Shown piece by piece: positions 55,519 through 64,000 of a stretch of DNA of 64,000 nt. How positions within the stretch are numbered: the stretch's first letter is position 1; each line of letters begins with the position of its first letter. The translations under genes and the position numbers were made by a program. Source of the stretch: Amphibalanus amphitrite (taxonomy: Eukaryota; Arthropoda; Thecostraca; Balanomorpha; Balanidae). The stretch spans positions 124,001 to 188,000 of the forward strand of contig NW_024881780.1 in NCBI RefSeq assembly GCF_019059575.1. Direction: 5' to 3'. The notes below the pieces were generated by a model. That model had not been told where the DNA came from and searched no databases. It worked only from the letters and a program-made list of their open reading frames with translations.

Positions 55519-58500
55519 CTGGTTCTAGTCATCTTAGTCAAGACACGGTGCAGTCACATATCCAAAATCATCCACACGCAAACTTTATGAGGCTACTCCG
55601 TGCCAAAAAAGTCATTTCAACGGGAGCAAGTCTGCCCTCCCTCCGATCCCTGCTCTGTCAGCACTTCTTCAGTAAGACAGCAGGCAGCATCCCTGAATGA
55701 TACGACTCAAGCCCGGCTTTCTCCGATGATCAATGCTAATAGCCACTTGTTGGCATTCAGTCGAGCCTCATCATGTCTCGCTCCGTCCCCTAACCGACCG
55801 CGTCAATCACCGAACCGTCCGCTCCGCCTCGGCGCTCCACAGCCGCGGATGGGCCGGCGCAGCTCCAGTCGAGTCCGTCCCGGCACGACACCGGGTCGGC
55901 CGCCGACGGCCGGGGAGCGGACGCCAGCCGACAGCGAAGCCTCAGCGCGCTGGGTGGGGACGGGGACGGGGGGGGGGGGCGGAGGTCGGACGCCATCGAC
56001 CGTCGTGCGTCAGCCGGCGGCCGGTACCGCCACCGGCGCCGGTCGGCCGGTTCGTGCCGGCGACAGCGGCCGACAGTGGAACAGCCAGCCGTCAGCCGGT
56101 GGGCTTGACCCATTGCCAGTGAATGCACGTCAAGATCCAGAATGTAAGGTCCATGCAAGGCGAACGCTTTACTAGCATGCAGGATTTATTGGCTTACTGA
56201 AAAAATGACCTCTCTCGCGAAGTACGAACCAAGTCATCTCCTTAATCAATTGTTAGTAAAGGAGTGCAAGCGCAGCCTAAACGAAAAGTAAGAAACCAAA
56301 AGAAACAAAAAGGAAAACGCATTCCGTATGACAATCTACAGGAACAATGTCAATCGCTTTTTCATGGGAAACTGATTACAACCCAACAACCGCGAATGAG
56401 AAGAGCTTAAATGGGAGCTTGTGAGAGTCCGACATGAAATTAAGACTAGAAGCCACCTTTTATACCAATGGCCACATCTCGGTTGCACCATGGGTCATTT
56501 AAATGTGTGACGTTGGCAATTACCCGCTCCCTTTGATACCAGAATATTCCGTTCGCATGAGCCATGACGCCAAATTAGGGCTGCATCTGCACGAGACAAG
56601 GCCACTCGGCCTGCAAATGATGACACTAATCCCACCCCAGCGCCGGCATCAGGTTCCAGAAACGCTGTCCGACAGGTCAGCGCCCAGCAACCGAGCCACC
56701 GCGGTGCTCGCGCGGCTCAGGAGCAGAGCGGGAGGGACGACCGAGACACCGAAACCCAGGCGGCTCAGGACCGGAGCGGGAGGGACGACCGAGCCACCGA
56801 AACCCAGGCGGCTCAGGACCGGAGTGCCGGGGACGCTCCTGCCACCGACGGAAGCGAGCCACGGCGCGCTCCCATTCAGCATACGCCACAGAACACGACG
56901 GCCGAGGTTATAACGGCATCCTCAGCGGTGTTCTGTGATAAACGACACGGCAATGACGAGTTTTGTCAGTTGCTCTTCCACCGAGGACAGGATAAGAAAT
57001 GGTCCCGAGCCGGACCGAAAAACCTGCGTAACTGAAGGCCTGGCAATGCAAGGAGTCACGAAAGCCCACTGTGAGTGTCGGTCCATACCGCACTCATCAG
57101 CCCGCATTATTAACAGGTCCAGACGACAGCGACGCCGGCCCTCGAGGCTACCGACCACAGAGAAGCCAGCGAAATCGCGGGAACGAAGCCAACCGAGGTG
57201 CGATTCACCGCGGAGACGCTGAAACCGCAAGACCGCCGGCCTTGATTGCGATTCGTGTTTGACACTTTTCACTGCTCATTGGCCGAGTGTTGCCGCCAAG
57301 CTGGATTTGCAATAGGAGCTCTGCATCAAGCCGGAGGCGATTACGAAAGACGTAACGGACTTCGCGTGGGGATTTGATGAGACTAGATTCGGAAGATGGA
57401 TGGACGACGTAATTTACTTGAATTTCAGATAAATGGGATTCATTCATCATCAAATAACAGCCTCGTCAGTTGATATCTACCAAAGTTGATCTCTTCCAAA
57501 CCCCATACGCACAATAAGGCGAAGAAAGTCGCATCCAAAGTTCGCTTACAAAGCATCAGATAAGGGCGCATTTGTAGGCACTGCGATGCGGGATCCACTT
57601 CAATCGGTGACACCGCATCATTCGTTTAGCGGGACGGTGTGAACACTTGTCTGCTTCATTGTCCCGCCAACACCGGCTGGCGAGCTCTGTGTGAACTGGG
57701 CTCCGCAATTTTACGGCCCAGCAGCTCCGGGCCACTCTCGCCCTCTACCTTCGTTGGATCCGCAGCAGCTCTGCTCCTCTCTCTCTCCCTCTACCCTAAC
57801 TGGACCAGCGGTTTGCTCCCCCTCTCCCTCCGGTGAACCTCGGGTCCGCTCCGTCCTCTGTATTCTGCGGACCGGCGGCGGTCATGCCGTCACGGCCCGT
57901 CGACTCTGTTCGTCGTGCCGGCGCTCCTCCCAGCCTCTCTCTCCACCACTCCGGCCCTCTCTCCCGACCATCTCTATTCTCTTCCAGAAACCGCCCATTC
58001 ATCCATTGGCCCCATCATATCTCACGGCAATATAGGGTCACTTGGTAACCGCATGTCCACCGTACCCTTGAGAAAGATCAATACAAAATGTATTCTAATT
58101 AATTATTCGCCAACCATTTTACAGAGCAAACAATACTGATCATACAAGGAAGTTTGAAAATATTAAATGTAATAGCCTATTATAGACATTTTGAGACCAT
58201 TCCGCAGCAATCAAATGTTCATCAACGATCACTCGCACTATTCATGAGGCTTCGATACGAAGATATCGCCTCATGACAGATAATTATCGACGAACAAATT
58301 CAATCTCCCCGACACTGAGCGCCATCCCGAGGAATTCCCCGGAGCTCCAGACAATTATCCCACATTCTCCGGATGCCGGTCGCGCGGGTCGTCTCCTGCG
58401 CAGCGTCCCCGATGTCACGCCCACGCGGCGACGGAAGTGAGCCATCTCCTCGGCATGGCAGAACGAGCGGCACCGACAGGGCGGCATGGTGTTACCCTAT

Positions 58501-60509
58501 CACAGATAGCATCGGCCCGACAGACGTCACGCCCACGCAGAGCGGACGAGCGGCCGATCTTGGTCTCAGCTTTGTCCGTTTATACCGTAGAACCGCTGCC
58601 TCGACCGCCGCTTTCTACCACTGTGCGCGCTGGTGAGCTGTGTTTTACAGCCGTTACAGCCGCTCTTGGCATGGCAGCTGTGAGATCCAGTTACCGGCAG
58701 CAGCAGCAGCGGTAGTAAAGAAACAGTGCCGCAGCGATTCCCACAGAGCGGGGCCAGTCCCGCCGCTGGACTCACTCCGACACCGGAGTCCGTTCTAGCA
58801 GAGCGGCGAGCAGCGAATCGCTCTAGTCACCGAGTAACGGAGACTTCGTGGTCCTCACCGGATGCAACGGTAGCGTTCCTGCGGGGGCGAGTAAGCCCCA
58901 AATGATGATGAAACGAACGAGGATTAAGTAGCAGTCAAAGGCACTTTAATCCACCCCAACGATTGGCAACGACACCTTCTCATTCTAGCTCAGGATGATT
59001 TGATCCAGAAATCAGCACTGCAGAAAACAATCACACACCACACAACGTAGAAATGTTCCGCCTCACCTCCCACCCATCTTCAAAACACAGCCAACTATGC
59101 GATCCACGCCTGGATCTCCAACCAGCTGATTCACCGGCCACTCCCAGTGCACGGCGGAGGAACTGGCTCCCAGGCCACAGCATGCCGGCAGTGGCGACCT
59201 TGCAGCCGACCTTGCCGCTGCAGCGTGACCTCTTCTGACCTCAGCGACCCCGCCGACCAGCTCGTAAAGAAGTTACGAGGGGAAGTGTTGCCATGAGCAG
59301 GTCGTGACTAGTGTGTAGCCCAGGAAAGGAGATTCTTTACACGTGCTCGGCCATGTGGTCGTGACCAGTGGGAAAATCAAGAAGCCGAGTGAATAGTGGT
59401 GTGAAGAATAAAGGATACTAGATACTGCCTAAATAAGAAACAAGGTCGTTCCCAACAACAAATACAACCAGTACAGCGCGGCGTACTCCTTCCACTACTC
59501 TGCACTGCACTGCGAATAACAGTGGCATACTCATTACTCAACTCAAACGCTGATCCGATTTGTTCCCATGTAATACTAAGAATTGATCTGGTTAGTAAGG
59601 GCTGGTGGCTTTGTCATCAATTGGAAACACTGTACCGAAGATGTCCAGTGATCGACAGGCAGTCTTTTTCCCGTGTACCACCTGAGGCACATGGACTACG
59701 GTGCGGAGAATAGTAGGTTGAAAGCTGGGAACGAACCACTGTCCACTACCTGCCTTTGTGTGGTAAGTGAAATCCTAAAACATACAGCAGGCGAATGTTG
59801 AGATTGTTGTAACTTGTAAGTACGTATTCTTATACACAGGTGCTATCAGTCTGCCTCCATACCCTACCCCCAACGCTATCCTACCGTCAACAGTCAACAC
59901 GTCACGTGCACATTCAATCATCATGAGTTAACATCTATCGCCGTGTTATCAATCTCGACACCACCAATATCGCCATCGGCGTCAGGCTTGCCGCCGGCGT
60001 CAGGTCTACCACCCAGCGTCGTCCATCGTCAGCAGTGCCGGCCGGCGTGAGAACAGAGCGCGGCCGGCGGCAGCCGAGACTTCCGGTCCGCGTGCTGACG
60101 CGGCGGTCTGCCCGCGACGGGAGGCCGCCGCCGCGGACGGTGGCGGCGGGCGGCGGGCGGTGGTGAAGGGCTTTGGATGGTGGCAGTGGCTGGCGATTAC
60201 GGCATTGGTGCCAATAGGCAGACAGACGAACAATCTCGTCCGAAAGGGTGTGAGGGACATAAGCTAACTTGTGTACTGTTCTGCTTTATGCGTATTTCAT
60301 CCTTCAGCGTCATCGGTGATGGGTCCGAACCGGGGCCATTCCGCCTTGAGGCTGTGACGGTAACGACTCAGATTAGATTGACAGACACCGTTACTCCGAT
60401 AGGGCATCAAGGTACGGTATGTAGCTCTTTCATAAACCAACGAAAAAAAAATCGAAGGCGGAACAATAATTGAAAATTCCAGAAATGTTACGCCAATTAA
60501 TGTATCATA
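55519..60509. other. No gene recognised; several CpG-rich blocks and a 48-bp minisatellite
   Basis: A 48-bp repeat (GGAGGGACGACCGAG / CCGAAACCCAGGCGGCTCAG) occupies about 56700-56835. CpG-rich blocks at about 55790-56100 and 60000-60170 could be promoters, but no exon was recognised. Confidence 0.4.
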
Positions 60510-60845
60510 CACACAGAAACATATTGACACCGTTAGCGGTGTAATTGCACAGTACATATCTGAGCACTTGAGGAAACTTAATTTAGTCCCTTCCCCGCTT
60601 AAATTACTCGCGCTTCCAAATGAACACCAGGAAGAAGGTAATAGAACACTGTTAGGAGGGTTGGGTGTTTTACTACATGTAGCAAAACACCCAACCCTCC
60701 TAACAGTGTTCTATTACCTTCTTCCTGGTGTTCATTTGGAAGCGCGAGTAATTTAAGCGGGGAAGGGACTAAATTAACTTTCCTCAAGTGCTCAGATATG
60801 TACTGTGCAATTACACCGCTAACGGTGTTAATATTTTTCTGTGTG
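60510..60845. mobile_element. 336-bp almost perfect palindrome
   Basis: The arms start CACACAGAAA and meet at an ACATGT centre (60677/60678) with essentially no loop. Only about four mismatches were seen over 168 bp. TA flanks both ends, compatible with a Tc1/mariner-type MITE. Each arm holds a small CACCGTTAGCGGTG hairpin. Confidence 0.85.
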
Positions 60846-63070
60846 TAGGACGCGACATTTTACGATTTACCTATTTATCTGGCAGTTGGCGAGTTACTTA
60901 TTTATCTGGCAGTTGACGAGTTACCTATTTATTCAGTTGGAAGCGCTTCATTGGAAAATGAGCGTTCAGTCAATCCAGTGTCATATCCTCCACAACCCTG
61001 AATCCCAAGGCAGCATGCAGCATTCAATCGCAAACTTCTCCGCTTGAAAATTCCCAGATGAACAGGTAAACTTCCAACTTGGTCCAGTCACTGGCAACCC
61101 GACTCAGCCTGCGCGGGCGGCCCGGAAGCCGTCACAGCCTGGTATGTGGCCGGGCACGTCAGTTGCAAAGGTCGTCTCCCGTCCGAGGGTGCTACCCTCC
61201 GGTCCGCCGACCTGGGCCGGGCTGGACGGCACGGGCGGGGCGGGGGTGGGAGCGGGGCTGGGTGGGGGCGGACTGCCAGCAGCGGCGACGGTGTTCTAAC
61301 ACGCCACCTGCGCTCCCGCGCCCCTCCATCCGTATATGGCCGTCATACAGTCCGTAGCCAGACGCGGCGGTTCAAGTCAAAGGAAACGCTGTGCCTAGCT
61401 CGACTGAAGATGATCAGAGACAGGACAGTAGCAAACGCTCATCATGGCCGGTGCAACAAAATACCAACCAAACAGAGCCACCACAACAGAGGACCGACCG
61501 ACAGACGGACTGGCAGACAGGCTCCCGCCGGCCGGCTGGAAGTGTCAAAGGGCGTGGCCGGGACCTCCGTCACGGTCGGCGGGTTCCTGGCACGCCGTGA
61601 CGCTGTCACGACGTCACAGAGAGATTCACGGCCGGCCAGCACGGCACGACTGAGCGGCAGGAGTTCGGCAGGAGACAAAGCGCCACAGCAGAAGGGGAGG
61701 GATGGGGATAGGGCGGCCTTGGTCGGAAAGGTGGCTAGGAGCTCAAAATGTGATGCATGCAAATATGCGATGCGGGTTGCGAGCCCCATCCATCTGACTG
61801 AGTCTGACATTTCACATTGTATGTATCGTTCAATAAAACTTGCCACTAGTGTTGCTATTCGATCACGACTACGCTATCGAAGAACTCGAGTACATGATCC
61901 GGTACCGCTGCAGCCGACCTTCTCTACTGATACTGCTCAACATTGCTTTTATCGCTGTTTCTAATGAATCTCACGACATCCCACGATATATCCGACTGAC
62001 TCGAAACCGTTCGAAACCACCCGTCGCCAGCCGCCCGGGCTGACTCAGATGCCGCCCGCCCGGCGTACCAACCGCCCAGCGCACACGCACTGTTCCGATT
62101 TACGAGCTGCGGTCGACTGGGGAGGGAGGGGAGCAGATGTGAGCCGCCGCCGCACGACTCCTGCCTCGGCCAGCCGCGGACCGAGATATGCTGGCGCAGT
62201 GGGAGGCGGAGGGCAGAGCAACGGAGCAGAGCGGGTAGAGTGGGGAGGACAGTGTGTATATGGAGCGACGGAGCATCCTCGCGTTCCGTCCCGTCCAGCG
62301 GCACGCGAGGTTGGCTGCTTATGGGCGAAAACAGCGTGTTCGGAGGTACTGTTGCATGCTAGCAAGACGAATAAGATTTATGAATGAGGTAGACTGGAAA
62401 CTCCTCCGAATTAGCCCAAATGTGTCAATGTATATTCCATATTCGAAAAACGCCGCAAGATTGGTGTAACTAATCCTGACCCAAATCAATTCACCGTCAC
62501 TAATCCGCGCGCTTCACCGTCGGTTGGCAGGGCGGTGGCTGCGCTCGTACAAAACGCTCGTCCGGCTTTCCAGTCAGCACCGGGTCGGTCGGTGGGCGGG
62601 GCGAAACTGGGTCAAGGGCGGTCAGAGAATGATGGCGGCAGCGGCAGGGGATGCTCCGCGTGAATGGAAAACTGCGTTATGGGCTATCTAGGCCGTTCGC
62701 GTCCTGAACGAAAGGTCGCATATTGCTCACGCCAGAAGATTCCATTGTCGCGTCTCTTCATTGAATAGCATAAAACATTAAAATACCAATGGCATATCAG
62801 AAGGTACGATTATATCCTATGGAGTCCTGGACTCTAACATTAATAAATAAAATAAACCATGCCGCTTTCATGAAATGCAACAGCGTCCAAGAGTCTCGAC
62901 ATCACAAGACGCTGAGACAATTTCATTCAAGAGCGCCCTACATCCGGATTCCAAAATTCATAGCTGTCGCCAAGATCAGCCACTTCTCAGCCTCTGAGCC
63001 AATCAGACGAGATTTCGTGACGTCACAGGGCCAGTCACGTGGCTGTTACGATGATCAAGGAGTGGCTGAC
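60846..63070. other. No gene recognised
   Basis: The longest open frame of the window (about 61146-61964, plus strand) lies here, but it has no recognisable domain and sits in GC-rich sequence. Confidence 0.4.
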
Positions 63071-63074
63071 AGCG

Positions 63075-63077
<3 letters not shown>

Positions 63078-63149
<72 letters not shown>

Positions 63150-63295
63150 AAAGGGAAAGGGAGAGGGAGAGGGAGAGGGAGACGGAAAGGGAGAGGGAGA
63201 GGGAGAGGGAGAGGGAGAGGGAGTGAGAGTGAGAGTGAGAGGGAGAGTGAGAGTGAGAGGGAGAGGGAGAGGTAGAGGGAGAGGGGGGGAGGGAG
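63078..63295. repeat. (GA)n followed by (GGGAGA)n microsatellite
   Basis: Pure GA repeat to about 63146, then a hexanucleotide-like GGGAGA/GTGAGA tract. Confidence 0.95.
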
Positions 63296-63559
63296 AGGAG
63301 AAAAAAACGAGGGATAACGAACGAATGGGCTAAACAGAGCCGCAACCTGTCTTCTCTATGGCGTACAGGCAACGAAGTAACACACGTCATGTGCCATCAG
63401 TCCATTGTCCATGGTCGCGCCTCTGCTCTGTCCCACATACGCCGTTCGACATCGACCTGCGGCAGGTGGCGTGTGAGCGTGTGCGCACGCATTACCGCCC
63501 ACTCAACGCACACGTATGTGCAGCTGGGCGCGTGGGCCGCGCCCATCAGCTGACCACTC

Positions 63560-63740
63560 GGCACAGAGCTGGGCGGGGCTGACCCAGCTCCACAGTGTTA
63601 TCAGCTCAGAGCCCGCAGCTCGCAGCTCTTGGCCCGCAGCTCGGGCAGCTCTCGGCTCTGCGCTGACCCAGCTCCACTCTCGGTTATCAGCTCTCAGCTC
63701 TCTCAGCCCTCGGCCCTCAGCTCGCTGCTCTCGGCTCTTA
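63560..63740. repeat. Degenerate CAGCTC-type minisatellite
   Basis: Irregular repeats of CAGCTCTCGGCTC-like sequence; noncoding in appearance. Confidence 0.6.
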
Positions 63741-64000
63741 GCCATCGCCTATCGGTTCTAACTCGTCTCTCAGCCTCAGCTATCGCCGCTTTCCTCTCCG
63801 CTCGGCTTGGTCCCGTGCCGTCAGCGTGGTAGCTCGCTCGGCCGGCCTGATAGGACACGGACAGACCGACGATAGCGGGGTACGGACCGGGGTACCTACG
63901 GAGCACCGCGGGCTAATCCCCAGTGGATCAGCCGGGCGACCAGCCAAATGACCGCACTGGCAGCGGGCCTGGGGAGGGGTGGGAGGCGCTGTCGTCCGCC

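Noticed and set aside
61146..61964. 272-codon plus-strand frame, the longest in the window
   Set aside because: Begins at a non-ATG codon, GC-rich low-information composition, no recognisable domain and no neighbouring exons; long frames are expected by chance in such DNA.
63039..63275. Arg-Glu repeat frames
   Set aside because: Translation of the (GA)n and (GGGAGA)n tract.

Overview
This is a window of animal nuclear DNA, most likely from an arthropod and possibly a crustacean. The coding sequence is split into short exons with GT/GC-AG junctions. The two multi-exon genes are metazoan-type kinases, and most of the rest is intron filled with non-autonomous DNA transposons. The species cannot be named from the sequence alone.

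All three recognised genes are on the minus strand. (1) The first is a death-associated protein kinase (DAPK-type) gene. Its start codon is at 31199 and eight exons run leftwards out of the window at position 1. Every splice phase fits, giving one continuous 292-residue frame: the kinase domain plus the beginning of the calmodulin/autoregulatory segment. (2) Its 22.7-kb second intron holds an intronless, apparently complete lipocalin gene (24105-24698) on the same strand, with a signal peptide and the four-cysteine ApoD/crustacyanin pattern. (3) Upstream of DAPK, head-to-tail, lies casein kinase I gamma (gilgamesh/CSNK1G type). Nine exons run from 46475 to the stop codon at 33147-33149, from within the N-lobe to the C-terminal Cys-Cys-Cys-Phe-Phe-Lys palmitoylation tail. 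Its first exons (glycine loop, ATP lysine) were not found and probably lie beyond position 64000.

The remainder is repeats. There are at least eight TTAA-flanked elements. Three of them (1703-2658, 5726-6647, 51825-53017) carry subterminal G-run/C-run hairpins whose loop and neighbouring motif are specific to each element. There is a possible 4.4-kb foldback-like element (4634-9069) whose long inverted ends are arrays of a 20-bp palindrome. A 3.4-kb hAT-like element (20579-23968) has a perfect 8-bp target duplication. Others are a dead mariner-like element (43544-44854), a roughly 3-kb element rich in TGAGTCA motifs (47899-50945), two almost loop-free palindromes (55279-55518, 60510-60845), an E-box minisatellite, AGGTC arrays and purine microsatellites.

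The most unusual local pattern is that several exon-intron junctions of both kinase genes sit inside small tandem duplications, so the splice site itself is copied. No convincing protein-coding gene was recognised from 46.5 to 64 kb. That interval is GC-rich blocks alternating with repeats and is probably 5' intron or upstream sequence of casein kinase I gamma.
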